DNA of 41,677 nt from Sulfuricaulis sp. (GCA_030650525.1 JAUSDQ010000291.1:1-41677); one strand, 5' to 3'. Counted from the stretch's first letter, positions 25,943 through 34,716 are shown. Made by a program: numbers and translations. The notes: generated by a model not told the origin, from the sequence alone.

Positions 25943-28900
25943 CTATGCAGCCTCGATACCTGCGGCAACCAGGTCGTTGCTGTATTTTCGGATGATGGTC
26001 AAGGCGCACAAATGTGCCCGTGATGGGGTCCAGTACCGATATTGTGCCAATATTCCAACACCAATGTGCTGTGGCGGATTCGGGACGAATATGCTGCTTG
26101 CGCCTTGATCGTCGGCAAGTTGTTTAAGCCACACCTGATCCCAACTCGGCGGTTCGTACTCTCCACAAACGACGTCTAGGAACGCCCAAGATCCTTCTGT
26201 CAGTGGCCGTCTCTCGACTCTTAGGTTGAGCCCGGCCAGTTCAAACAGCGGGCGGAGATGGCCTTCCAGTGCAGAACGAAATGCCTCGATTTCCTCTGGA
26301 GACGGCGGTCTCTCCGCGCGTTCAGTGGTCGCGGTGTACGGTAGCGACACGGACAGCGTGTCCGCGATAATGCCCTGCATGTTGTCTGGGGTGCCGTAAA
26401 TCTTGAAGACAAGCTCATCAACCTCGCGCCATGGCGATTTCTCTTCGGCAATGGCTTTCGATAGCGCTTGCACCTGATCCACGGTTTGAGGATTCAGGTT
26501 CTCGAAGGGGATGATCGGAAAATCATCGACGTCTTCTTTTTGGATTGCGTCCCGCTCAACACCGAACTGCGCACTATTCATTAGGATGTGATACTGAAAC
26601 AATTTGCTGTAGGTGAGGACGTGTAGGTAGCGCGCCAAGGACTCCGGATTGCCGCTCTTGAATCCGAACGCCGAGTAACCCGTGAACGATTCACGATAGG
26701 CGACGTCATCGACAGCAATCAGGCCGCAACCTTGGTCCGGCATCTCCGGGAGAGACGCCGGAACTATCATTAATGGTCCACGGTAGATCTCGATTTTTCG
26801 CGGACGATGAAGGATGTGACGGTCGAACCTCCTATTGAGAGTATTGGCATTAACCGCAAACTTCGGCGCCCAAGCGCGATCCAGGTTCAGCATTCCGATC
26901 ATTGCGCTTGCGTCCTTCCGATCTCCTCTCCTCTCGGATACCTGATAGCCCTCTCCGGATTGCAGGCCATGCGATCTCATGTAGTCGCCCAGGCGTATGG
27001 TTGGCAGCGAACCAAGATGCTCCATGACCGTCGCATCCATTGCCGTTCCACGAAACAGCGTTTTCAATAAATAAGGTTTCTCCCGAAGCACGGAAAACTG
27101 GATGGGTTGCGCATTCTTATGGTCGACACGAATCCGACCTTGAGTGTTTAGGCGTTTCTCCAGTTCAATGCTGACGAAATGGAAGAGATGATGATCTTCC
27201 GGCACCTCGTTCCGTGCGAACACAAGACACCATGGCGGCGTGACGTTAGGCCAGACCTTTTCTCCTCGAACGGCCGCTCCATTGAGAACCCCGGTCACCC
27301 GAAGCCCCGTGAACACGGCATCGCGAGCCATGGCGCCCATGTCGGCCTGCTTGAAGAGGAGCCGACCGTGTAGGGCAAGCGCGACAATGCCGCCATCCTT
27401 CGCCCACTCCATCGAACGCCAGATGAACGGCAAATCCGGCACGCCATCGGGATTTTCGTAGGAGTCTGCAATCCTCAATAGGCCCGGGTGCTGATTGTTT
27501 TCCTCAGCTCGGGTACGAGCGACGTCGCGCACAACATCAGGGAACTGACGTAGAATTTCTTGTGCCCCTTTCTTGCTGCTGAGGCTAGACCAAGGCGGGT
27601 TGGAGATGACGACGCTATAACGCTTGCGATGTGCCGGACTGATGGCTGGGCCTAGGCTGCCCAGCACATAGGGGTTCGACTCTGGTTCGTTGGGAAACCG
27701 TGCACATGTCAGCACGGTATCGATATCGGCATCTTTTGCCCAGGCGAACAACGGATGAAACGAGCGCTCGTCGGTATCCCTCGGATCCGGATCAAGCTCG
27801 ATCGCGGTCAGATAAAGCCCGAGGGCCGCGAGCTTGAGTGCCGAGGAATTGATGTCGAAGCCGCGGATCTGCTCATACAGGATCTTGCGTATTTCTTTGC
27901 GCGACGGTCTGCGATGTTTTCTCTCCCAGAGCTCCGCAACCAGCTTGCGAAGCCCAAGCGTCAGGAAAATACCTCCGCCGGCGGCCGGATCCAGCAGGCG
28001 CGCGCGGTGCCGGTGCTCCGGATCTAACCCTTCAAATGCTTCCTCGATCATGAACTCGGCGATATGCCTCGGCGTGTAATGCATGCTTTCGTCAGCCGCT
28101 TTCTTGCCGAGGTGCCGGTGCGCAAAACGCTCATACACTTCGCTGAGCAGCCCGATTGGGATATGCGCGAAATCGAGATCGCCCCATTTGGAATCGAAGG
28201 AGAGCTGCCCGCCGGGCGCGCGATGCAAGACATTCGACAACACCCGGAATACCGTACTGCCGTCCTTGCCGAGCGACCCAAAGTACGTTTTGTACCTGGC
28301 GCCGGCGAGCGGCAGGAGTTCCCCGTTGAACTCGACGTCAAGCCATTTGCACGCCATGGCCGCGATTTTCGGCGTCGAGAAACACTCTTCGGGAGCGAAT
28401 TTGAGCGCCGGAAAGGCAGCGGCGGTCATGATGTCCCGGTCAATCAGGAAACGCGCGAACAATGCGCGGCCAGCCAAAGCCAGTACATCATCGTGCCGTC
28501 CACGCAACGCCCGTGTCTCGAGCAACTGGTCCGTCGCATGGCTGAGCAACCGAAACAGAAGATCGTGAACGGCTGCGCGCCGCACGTCGCGGCCAGGCAG
28601 TCCAGGGATGGTTTCAGCAACCAGATCCTGGACGAGAGACCGCTGCCCCATTGACGACAGGTTCCACGGAAAACCACCGGAGACTTTGTGTTTTTTCAGG
28701 CTGACGGGGTGAATGACGACTTGGCCGTATTCCATGATAGCCAGATACGCTGGATCGCCTCGGCAGGCCAGAAGCCGGAGCATTTGCGCGATTTCTTCGT
28801 GACTGATTCCGGAGCCGTTTACTAGAGTCCGGTTATCGACAACGTAGAGTAACGGCTGGCCCTCAAATTCAACCACGGCGCTCGGGCCGATGACGGGTCG

Positions 28901-29044
28901 ACTGCTCGACCGTGACCTTGCGGGCTCGATGAGATCAAGGTATTGAATGCTTTTGGCCGATGGCTTGGTGAGCCATCGAATGTTTGACTCCGACGCACCT
29001 AGCGCCGCCAGATCTTCTGATGTCAAAGCAGCAACTTTAGTCAT
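25943..29044 (-). CDS. Large N6-adenine DNA methyltransferase of a restriction-modification system
   Basis: 1033 residues from ATG 29044 (GTG two codons upstream is possible). The middle part has MHYTPRHIAEFMIEEAF, the S-adenosylmethionine-binding motif LLDPAAGGGIFL (about residue 350) and the catalytic motif SNPPWSSLSS (about residue 480), which define an N6-adenine methyltransferase of the HsdM/Eco57I kind. The long C-terminal part (IRLGDYMRSHGLQSGEGYQV onward) looks like a target recognition domain. The first 300 residues have no recognised nuclease motif, so cleavage is assigned to the separate downstream gene. It would modify host DNA against that nuclease. A small MerR-like gene lies 114 bases upstream on the same strand. 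Confidence 0.88.
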   Translation of the reverse strand: MTKVAALTSEDLAALGASESNIRWLTKPSAKSIQYLDLIEPARSRSSSRPVIGPSAVVEFEGQPLLYVVDNRTLVNGSGISHEEIAQMLRLLACRGDPAYLAIMEYGQVVIHPVSLKKHKVSGGFPWNLSSMGQRSLVQDLVAETIPGLPGRDVRRAAVHDLLFRLLSHATDQLLETRALRGRHDDVLALAGRALFARFLIDRDIMTAAAFPALKFAPEECFSTPKIAAMACKWLDVEFNGELLPLAGARYKTYFGSLGKDGSTVFRVLSNVLHRAPGGQLSFDSKWGDLDFAHIPIGLLSEVYERFAHRHLGKKAADESMHYTPRHIAEFMIEEAFEGLDPEHRHRARLLDPAAGGGIFLTLGLRKLVAELWERKHRRPSRKEIRKILYEQIRGFDINSSALKLAALGLYLTAIELDPDPRDTDERSFHPLFAWAKDADIDTVLTCARFPNEPESNPYVLGSLGPAISPAHRKRYSVVISNPPWSSLSSKKGAQEILRQFPDVVRDVARTRAEENNQHPGLLRIADSYENPDGVPDLPFIWRSMEWAKDGGIVALALHGRLLFKQADMGAMARDAVFTGLRVTGVLNGAAVRGEKVWPNVTPPWCLVFARNEVPEDHHLFHFVSIELEKRLNTQGRIRVDHKNAQPIQFSVLREKPYLLKTLFRGTAMDATVMEHLGSLPTIRLGDYMRSHGLQSGEGYQVSERRGDRKDASAMIGMLNLDRAWAPKFAVNANTLNRRFDRHILHRPRKIEIYRGPLMIVPASLPEMPDQGCGLIAVDDVAYRESFTGYSAFGFKSGNPESLARYLHVLTYSKLFQYHILMNSAQFGVERDAIQKEDVDDFPIIPFENLNPQTVDQVQALSKAIAEEKSPWREVDELVFKIYGTPDNMQGIIADTLSVSLPYTATTERAERPPSPEEIEAFRSALEGHLRPLFELAGLNLRVERRPLTEGSWAFLDVVCGEYEPPSWDQVWLKQLADDQGASSIFVPNPPQHIGVGILAQYRYWTPSRAHLCALTIIRKYSNDLVAAGIEAA

Positions 29045-29158
29045 GGTCACCGGTGTCCATCTCGCGGCCAGCCAACCACGAGGACCACGCCGTGGGCCCG
29101 ACCGGAAGCCCGTCTCTCCGGAACTTTGCTGACCCGTTTCTGCGCGTGCGAGACATCA

Positions 29159-29641
29159 TCATTGCACCGCCTTCTTCCGGCTGCCCGCGACCAGGCCCGG
29201 CCCAAATTTGAGCTCGGGCTGGACTTCTTCTCCATACGGCAGGCCGTGACCCAGGTATTGATCGACGCGTTGAAATATCGGGCGAAGCGACATCAGAATC
29301 CCGTCCGACGGTGGTGTGACGCTTGTCAAATAACCTATGGTAGGCGGGTCAAAGGAAATCAGCAGCCGGGCATCCCGATTGACCATCTTTGGGCCCGCCA
29401 ACGTTCTGCGCAGCAGATCGGAAATCGAGGCAATGACATCGCGTCGTACGCTATGACGGGTTTCAAGCGCTCGCACGACGGCGAGCACGATCAGATCTGC
29501 ACGCGTGAACTCCCGCGCCACACGTGGTACCGTCTTTTTCCGCGAATAAATCAGGAGATCATCGAGTAACCCACGCAACTGGTGCCGTGAATACCCGGTG
29601 ACCTCGCAGACGTCGGTGGCCGTGATCTTGCGGACTTTCAT
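29159..29641 (-). CDS. MerR-like DNA-binding regulator
   Basis: 160 residues from the ATG at 29641, which puts the helix-turn-helix at the N-terminus (KITATDVCEVTGYSRHQLRGLLDDL); an ATG 14 codons upstream lies inside the palindromic region and is less likely. The wing and second helix continue with VAREFTRADLIVLAVVRALETRH. The C-terminal half has no recognised effector domain and no conserved metal-binding cysteines. It precedes the methyltransferase and nuclease genes on the same strand and follows a 14-7-14 palindrome, so it probably controls the timing of the restriction-modification genes. That role is inferred from position only. Confidence 0.65.
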   Translation of the reverse strand: MKVRKITATDVCEVTGYSRHQLRGLLDDLLIYSRKKTVPRVAREFTRADLIVLAVVRALETRHSVRRDVIASISDLLRRTLAGPKMVNRDARLLISFDPPTIGYLTSVTPPSDGILMSLRPIFQRVDQYLGHGLPYGEEVQPELKFGPGLVAGSRKKAVQ

Positions 29642-29675
29642 CTGAGTACCATATACGCATAACTGCGCCCAGTCA

Positions 29676-29710
29676 ACGCACATCTGCGCCCGATATGCGC
29701 AGATGTGCGT
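29676..29710. promoter_or_regulatory. 14-7-14 palindrome upstream of the MerR-like gene (probable operator)
   Basis: ACGCACATCTGCGC and GCGCAGATGTGCGT are perfect 14-base inverted arms with a 7-base spacer. It lies 35 bases before the preferred start of the regulator gene. An additional CGCAGATG half-site is at 29719-29726. A near-identical structure is found at 20720-20754. Confidence 0.75.
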
Positions 29711-29800
29711 ATGCTATACGCAGATGAACCAGTGTCGCATGCTTTATCGAGTAAGGCCTCGGCCACTCCTTGACTGAACGTACATGTGGGTTGGTACAGA

Positions 29801-31583
29801 CTACTTACCGGCAACGAAATGCAGCAAATCCTCGATCTTGATCGGCGCCTGTGCCAGTCCCAGCCGCATCGCCGGCGTCTTCTTGTCTTCGCCCACCGCG
29901 ACGTAGCTGTAGAACACCCGGAAGATTCCAAGCAGCTTCACCACCATCTCCGGGTTGTAGGGGCTGTAGCCATACCAAGTCCTGTATGAGGCGCTCGAAG
30001 TGGCGATGGGCCGCTCCAGGAGCGACAGCCGCCGCCGCAGTTGCATGAAGAAGCGGTCGATGGCGTGCAAGCTCGCCTTGGCGTAGAGCCGCGCCAGGTT
30101 GATCAGGGACATAGTCCCGGTAGTCGGTGAGGTAGCAGATCGCCTTCTCCGGCTCACTCATGCTCGGAAACGGATGCAGCAGCCAGCGGTCACTCCACTT
30201 GCCGATGGCGGCCATGCCGCGCAGACCCTGCTGAATGAGCAGGACTTCCACCTCGCTGTCCTTGAGCCCCGGATGTGCCTTGCGAACCTTGTCGAACTCT
30301 GCCCGGCTGTCGGCCAGCGCCCGGCGCCGTTCGTTGACGGTCAGATCCTTGTTGATCCGCACGTAGAAGGCATCGACCCGACGCGCCTTGACCTCGTCGC
30401 AAAAGGCCGCGAGACAGGCCGCCCGGATGCCGGATTCCTGGCCCATGAATAAACGCAGCTTCTCGACTCCCTTGAGCAGGCGCTTCAGGAAGAAGAAGTG
30501 GCCATAGAGCGTGTACTCCGAATGCACCTGCATGCCCTGGCTCGGCAGCTGGGTGTCGAAGGTCTGGGTGGCACCGGCCTCAACGTCGGGGCGATCCTTG
30601 AGTTCCTCGTAGGCGACGGCAATATCGGCGGTAACACCGCCTGACCGGGAGGCCCGTTTCTGGGCACGCCGCCGCTGGCGCACCTGGTCCGTGTAGTCGG
30701 CCTTAAGCCACAGGCGCGCATAGCGGCGGAAGGGGTAACTCAGCGCGTGGTCGTTCCGTGCCGCGGCATCCTGCTCGATCACCGCCGGATCCAGGGATGG
30801 ATCGAAGTCGAGGTGCATGCCAAACACATACCCGGTCTCGTCGTCGGCGCTTCCCACCGCGTGCAGCACGACATTGCGCTTGTCGTCCTGGTTGGACCAG
30901 TTCACGACGTAGTCCTGGCGATCGATGGCCAGGTAGAGACGCCGGATCGGCATGCCATCGAGGAGCGCTCGCTCGCGGGCCGCCACAAATGCCTTGCACT
31001 GCCGGTAAAAGAAATCGATGCGCTGGTAGAGGGTCTCGGGATGGATGTCCGCCACTTCACAAATGCGCCGCATCGGCGACTTGTTCATGAGCAGCGAGAA
31101 AATCATCCGATTCTTGTGCGACTCGCGCTGGCGAAGCCCGGTCTTCACCGCCACGGCGAAAGTTCGCTGGCATGCCTTGCACCGGTAACGGGGAGAGCCG
31201 GAGGGGGTCTTGCCGATAGCGTGGTAATGGGTCTTGCCGACCGTGACGGGAATACGGTGGTTGGCGCAGGTGGCTTCCGGGCAGGTGGCAACCCGTGGTG
31301 ATACGAGGTCGGCGACGAATCGTTCGTATTCCTCCGAGATCGCAAGGTTGCTCTTGATCGGCGGAGTTTCCTTACACTGCTGACATCGCAGTGCCGAGAT
31401 GCCGATGCTTGCACCAACGGCATGGTAGTTGCCGCCGTGCTTGGCGTGTTTACGTCCGACCGGACGCTCCTTGGCCGGCACACCGAAATTGCGGCACGCC
31501 GGGTTCTTGCAGAAATTGATCTGGATACCGGCGACCGCCGGAGGTATTCGGGTGGGCTTGAGGCCAGGAAAAATCTTCGCCAA
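29801..31583 (-). pseudogene. Zinc-ribbon transposase, frameshifted
   Basis: Translation likely begins at TTG 31583, preceded by AAGGGG. The N-terminal half has two zinc-ribbon-like pairs (CKNPACRNFG with CQQC, and CPEATCANH with CKAC), then a helix-turn-helix-like stretch (SPMRRICEVADIHPETLYQRI) and a DDE-type core beginning LYLAIDRQDYVVNW. About 490 residues in, near 30112, the frame must shift by +1 to reach the last about 105 residues (SLINLARLYAKASLHAIDRF to DLLHFVAGK). The end is thus in another frame and the gene is probably inactive. I cannot name the IS family. It lies just inside the right inverted repeat and reads away from it. Confidence 0.8.
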
Positions 31584-31590
31584 GCGATCA

Positions 31591-31618
31591 TCCCCTTAGA
31601 TCCGTGGATCTAAGGGGA
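31591..31618 (-). promoter_or_regulatory. Hairpin covering the transposase ribosome binding site
   Basis: TCCCCTTAGATCC and its perfect reverse complement are separated by 2 bases. On the transposase strand the 3' arm ends AAGGGGA, which is the ribosome binding site 7 bases before the TTG start. The hairpin would hide that site in RNA transcribed from outside the element. Confidence 0.75.
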
Positions 31619-31641
31619 TTTTACGCCCGTTCGGTCAATTC

Positions 31642-31666
31642 TTACACACTTTAACTGAACGGCTAG
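31642..31666 (-). repeat. Right terminal inverted repeat of the 11 kb element
   Basis: It is a 25 of 25 match to the inverse of 20643-20667 and is followed directly by the target duplicate GCCATTGGC. Confidence 0.92.
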
Positions 31667-31675
31667 GCCATTGGC
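31667..31675. repeat. Target site duplication, right copy
   Basis: GCCATTGGC, identical and in the same orientation as 20634-20642. Confidence 0.85.
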
Positions 31676-31690
31676 GGGTTTTTTATTTGC
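31673..31690. terminator. Right arm of the split bidirectional terminator
   Basis: GGCGGGTTTTTTATTTGC is the exact reverse complement of 20619-20636. It lies 13 bases after the desA stop. With its partner 11 kb away, hairpin termination for both neighbours should be lost. Confidence 0.9.
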
Positions 31691-31702
31691 TTCGGCCACC
31701 CA

Positions 31703-32893
31703 TCAGGTTGGCGCAGGAACCAGCGTGTAGGTGCGTATTTTCTGGGAAAATAGTCGCAGGGCTTCGATGCCCGTGGCTTCGGCTTCGCGGCACCACTCCT
31801 GCAGCGCTTGCAGCAGGTGTTCCTGCGTGGAGGCGGAGCGCTGCCAGATGTCCTGGAGTTTCTGCTTCATGACGTAGACGGTCTTGAGAGTGCCGTTGGT
31901 TTCCAGCACCTTATCCAGCCACTTGCGCGAGGCTTCATCCAGCAAGCCGGCCTCACGCACCATCAGTCGCCGCGCGCGCTTGAGCATTGCCCAGGATTCA
32001 CGGTCAGAGCGATCGGCCTTTTTCAGTTCCTCGCGATGCACGTGCTGCATGACCTCGCGGGCAAATTGGGACATGACCAGGAAACGCGCCGTGATCACGG
32101 CCTTCACCGTGTCGATATCGATGGACTTTTTGGCGGAATCGCAGGTAAGTTCCGGCGGTATCTTTTTGATTCGCGCCAGCCCCAGGATTTTCATGAGGCG
32201 GATATACAGCCAGCCGATGTCAAACTCCCACCACTGGGAGGAAAACTTGGCGGAACTGCCGAAGGTATGGTGGTTGTTGTGCAGTTCTTCACCGCCGATC
32301 AGGATGCCCCAAGGAACAATATTGGTGCTGGCGTCGGCGACCTCGTAATTGCGGTAGCCCCAGTAGTGGCCGACCCCGTTGACGATCCCGGCGGCAAAAA
32401 TGGGAATCCAGATCATCTGCACCGCCCAGATGGTAATGCCGATCGGTCCGAACAGCGCGAGATTAATCACGAACATCAAGGCAATGCCTTTTCCACTGTA
32501 GCGTGCGTAGAGATGGCGCTCAATCCAGTCATCCGGTGTACCGTGGCCATACTTCTCCATGATTTCAAGGTTTTTCGTGGCTTTACGATATAGCTCAGCG
32601 CCCTGCCACATCACCGTGCGGATACCGACCTGTTGCGGGCTGTGCGGGTCATCCGGTGTTTCCACCTTGGCGTGATGCTTGCGATGGATCGCCGCCCACT
32701 CCTTGGTGATCATGCCGGTGGTGAGCCACAACCAGAAGCGGAAGAAATGGCTGACGACGGGGTGAAGCTCGAGCGCCCGGTGGGCTTGGTGACGATGGAG
32801 ATAGATGGTGACGGCGGTGATCGTGATGTGCGTAAAGGCGAGTGCGACAATAATATATCCCCACCATGGGAGTGTAATCAGTCCTTCAAGCAT
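31703..32893 (-). CDS. desA: Membrane fatty acid desaturase, DesA type
   Basis: 396 residues, matching the length of Pseudomonas DesA. It is an integral membrane di-iron enzyme that introduces a double bond into acyl chains of membrane lipids. Three histidine boxes are present: HRHQAHR (about residue 33), HRKHH (about 70) and HNNHH (about 205). Hydrophobic stretches flank them (IIVALAFTHITITAVTIYL, and IALMFVINLALFGPIGITIW). The C-terminal third (LKKADRSDRESWAMLKRARRL to SQKIRTYTL) is the soluble extension typical of this subfamily. It lies alone between the split terminator and the Nudix gene, which diverges from it. Confidence 0.9.
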   Translation of the reverse strand: MLEGLITLPWWGYIIVALAFTHITITAVTIYLHRHQAHRALELHPVVSHFFRFWLWLTTGMITKEWAAIHRKHHAKVETPDDPHSPQQVGIRTVMWQGAELYRKATKNLEIMEKYGHGTPDDWIERHLYARYSGKGIALMFVINLALFGPIGITIWAVQMIWIPIFAAGIVNGVGHYWGYRNYEVADASTNIVPWGILIGGEELHNNHHTFGSSAKFSSQWWEFDIGWLYIRLMKILGLARIKKIPPELTCDSAKKSIDIDTVKAVITARFLVMSQFAREVMQHVHREELKKADRSDRESWAMLKRARRLMVREAGLLDEASRKWLDKVLETNGTLKTVYVMKQKLQDIWQRSASTQEHLLQALQEWCREAEATGIEALRLFSQKIRTYTLVPAPT

Positions 32894-33002
32894 TCGTGAA
32901 ACCCCGTTTCATTTAACAAAATGTTATGCAAGTATACCAGAGAACGGTTCGATCTGTGCTTGACGGCGCAGAACCCCGCAGAATAAGCCCTAAACGGAAA
33001 CT

Positions 33003-33443
33003 ATGCCGGCACCGAAAACGCCCTCGCTCACCACGGACATCGTTATTGAACTCAGCGATCGCCCGGATGTTCCGATCGTGCTGATCCGGCGCAAGCACCC
33101 GCCGCATGGTTGGGCCTTGCCCGGTGGCTTCGTGGACGTCGGCGAATCGCTGGAGCATGCCGCGGTACGCGAGGCCGAAGAGGAGACGGCACTGCGCGTG
33201 ACGCTCAAAATATTGTTGGGTTGCTATTCCGACCCCAGCCGCGATCCGCGCGGTCACACGGCCTCGGCGGTATATATCGCCGAGGCCGTGGGCGAGCCGC
33301 AAGCGCAGGATGACGCCGCGGGCGTGGCGGTGTTCAGCCCGGAGGCTTTGCCTTCGCCGCTGGTTTTCGACCACGCGCGGATCCTGCGCGACTATCTGAT
33401 CTGGCGGCGGCAGGGAAGGCTCCCGACTCCGTCGATTCCTTGA
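33003..33443 (+). CDS. Nudix hydrolase
   Basis: 146 residues. The Nudix box GFVDVGESLEHAAVREAEEE fits GX5EX7REUXEE, with alanine in place of the final glycine (EEETAL). The N-terminal VIELSDRPDVPIVLIRRKHPPHGWALPGG is typical of ADP-ribose-type Nudix enzymes, but the substrate cannot be fixed. Its last 110 bases overlap the 3' end of the convergent MscS-type gene, an unusually long overlap. Confidence 0.87.
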   Translation: MPAPKTPSLTTDIVIELSDRPDVPIVLIRRKHPPHGWALPGGFVDVGESLEHAAVREAEEETALRVTLKILLGCYSDPSRDPRGHTASAVYIAEAVGEPQAQDDAAGVAVFSPEALPSPLVFDHARILRDYLIWRRQGRLPTPSIP

Positions 33444-34716
33444 GATAAACCTCACGCTGGGGATAGGGCAGGGTAATGCCCGCCGCCTTGAAATCCTTCC
33501 AGATGTGCTGGTACAGATCGGAACGGACGTCGCCGCCGCGTTCAGGGTCCTCGATCCAGACGAGCAACTCCAGGTTCACGCCGTTGTCCCCGAAACCGGT
33601 GAGCACGGCCGCGGGCGCGGGATCTTTCAGCACCCGGTCGTGACCGTGCGCGAGGCGCGTGAGTCGCGCGATCGCCTGCTCCGGATCGTCCTGGTAACCG
33701 ATCTGCACCGGCAACCGCAGGCGGATCCGGCGATCGCCTTCATACGACCAGTTGGTGATATTGGAAGTCATGAGGTTTTCGTTGGGCACGAGAATATCCA
33801 TGCCATCGCGCGTGCGAATCACGATGTGGCGCGTGTGTAACGCCCTGACCGTGCCGAAGGTATCGCCGAAACTGATGACGTCGCCTGGACGAATGGAGCC
33901 TTCGAAGACGAGAATAAAACCGCTGACAAAATTGCTTACGACACGCTGCAGGCCCAGTCCCAGTCCCACGCCGAGCGCGCCGCCAAAGATCGCGAACGCG
34001 GTGATGTCGATACCCGCCATCATCATGGCAATGAGCACCGCCAGCGTCAGCAACACGAACTTGATGAGTTTGGACAGCGCGATCTTCATGCTGTCCTCGA
34101 GCACGCGGCTGCGCCGCACGCGGCTGTGTATCGTGTTCGTCAGCCACAGGGCCACGAGCAGCAGCAGGCCGATGGACAGGACGAAGCTCACCACCGTGTA
34201 GAGCGAGACGCGCACTCTTCCGAAGGTGAGTGCATATTCGTCCAGCATTTGCTCGACGTACGGCAGCCAACCGAGGATGTGCAGCGCGACCAGCGTCCAG
34301 ATCGTCACCGTCAGCGTGCCCTCCCAGGCCTTGAGCGGGCCGCCGGGACTGAAGCTGTGGCGCAACACGAACACGCCCATGCGGATGAGCGCGAGCGCCC
34401 CGGCGAGGATCATGGCCGGCCGCAGCAGACCGATCTCCCACCCGTGATTGCGCAGAATGGCGACGGCGGCCAGCAGCCACAGCCACAACAGCAGGGGCAC
34501 CAGCCCGAGCGCGCCGGTGCGCACGGCGGTGCGGCCGACGCCTTCAATCACACCGGGCTTTGTCATTGCCTGCAGGTGCCGCTGCAGCCAGCTTCCGATC
34601 AGTTTGGCGGCCAGCAGGCCGGCCAGAAAAACGCCGATCTGTACCCAGGTGGACGTCGAATTCAGGAAATCGCGGATGGTTTCGCTTGCGGGGAGGGCAT
34701 CCAGTAAATCTTGCAT
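33334..34716 (-). CDS. MscS-type small-conductance mechanosensitive channel
   Basis: 460 residues. Five or so hydrophobic helices precede the pore helix and beta domain of MscS: AIFGGALGVGLGLGLQRVVSNFVSGFILVFEGSIRPGDVI, then LHTRHIVIRTRDGMDILVPNENLMTSNITNWSYE. The C-terminal alpha-beta part follows (VQIGYQDDPEQAIARL, LVWIEDPERGGDVRSDLYQHIWKDF). These channels release solutes upon hypo-osmotic shock. After LPYPQREVYLK about 35 extra basic residues are coded by the region that overlaps the Nudix gene; this tail is not part of the conserved fold. Confidence 0.9.
   Translation of the reverse strand: MQDLLDALPASETIRDFLNSTSTWVQIGVFLAGLLAAKLIGSWLQRHLQAMTKPGVIEGVGRTAVRTGALGLVPLLLWLWLLAAVAILRNHGWEIGLLRPAMILAGALALIRMGVFVLRHSFSPGGPLKAWEGTLTVTIWTLVALHILGWLPYVEQMLDEYALTFGRVRVSLYTVVSFVLSIGLLLLVALWLTNTIHSRVRRSRVLEDSMKIALSKLIKFVLLTLAVLIAMMMAGIDITAFAIFGGALGVGLGLGLQRVVSNFVSGFILVFEGSIRPGDVISFGDTFGTVRALHTRHIVIRTRDGMDILVPNENLMTSNITNWSYEGDRRIRLRLPVQIGYQDDPEQAIARLTRLAHGHDRVLKDPAPAAVLTGFGDNGVNLELLVWIEDPERGGDVRSDLYQHIWKDFKAAGITLPYPQREVYLKESTESGAFPAAARSDSRAGSARGRKPAAKAKPPG

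Larger units (their letters stand above)
20643..31666. mobile_element. 11,024-base transposon-like element with protease and restriction-modification cargo
   Basis: The element is delimited by perfect 25-base terminal inverted repeats and a 9-base direct target duplication (GCCATTGGC). A zinc-ribbon transposase gene, now frameshifted, sits inside the right end. Cargo genes are a secreted protein, a frameshifted C39-like peptidase, a subtilisin-like protease, a MerR-like regulator, a large adenine methyltransferase and a PD-(D/E)XK nuclease. The insertion site is the loop of a terminator hairpin. No internal copy of the full 25-base repeat was found, so the whole unit probably moved as one; an alternative is a composite that lost one insertion sequence. 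I could not assign the transposase family. Confidence 0.85.

Noticed and set aside
29047-29235. 62-codon minus-strand frame between the regulator and methyltransferase genes
   Set aside because: It overlaps the conserved-looking end of the regulator in another frame, is highly basic, and has no motif.
29772-29790. Possible internal copy of the transposon end (TTGACTGAACG)
   Set aside because: Only about 10 of 12 bases match, the rest of the 25-base end is missing, and the orientation is wrong for the left end of a short insertion sequence.
30095-30130. Programmed ribosomal frameshift in the transposase
   Set aside because: There is no slippery heptamer or A/T run at the junction, and it lies late in the gene, unlike known programmed sites of insertion sequences.
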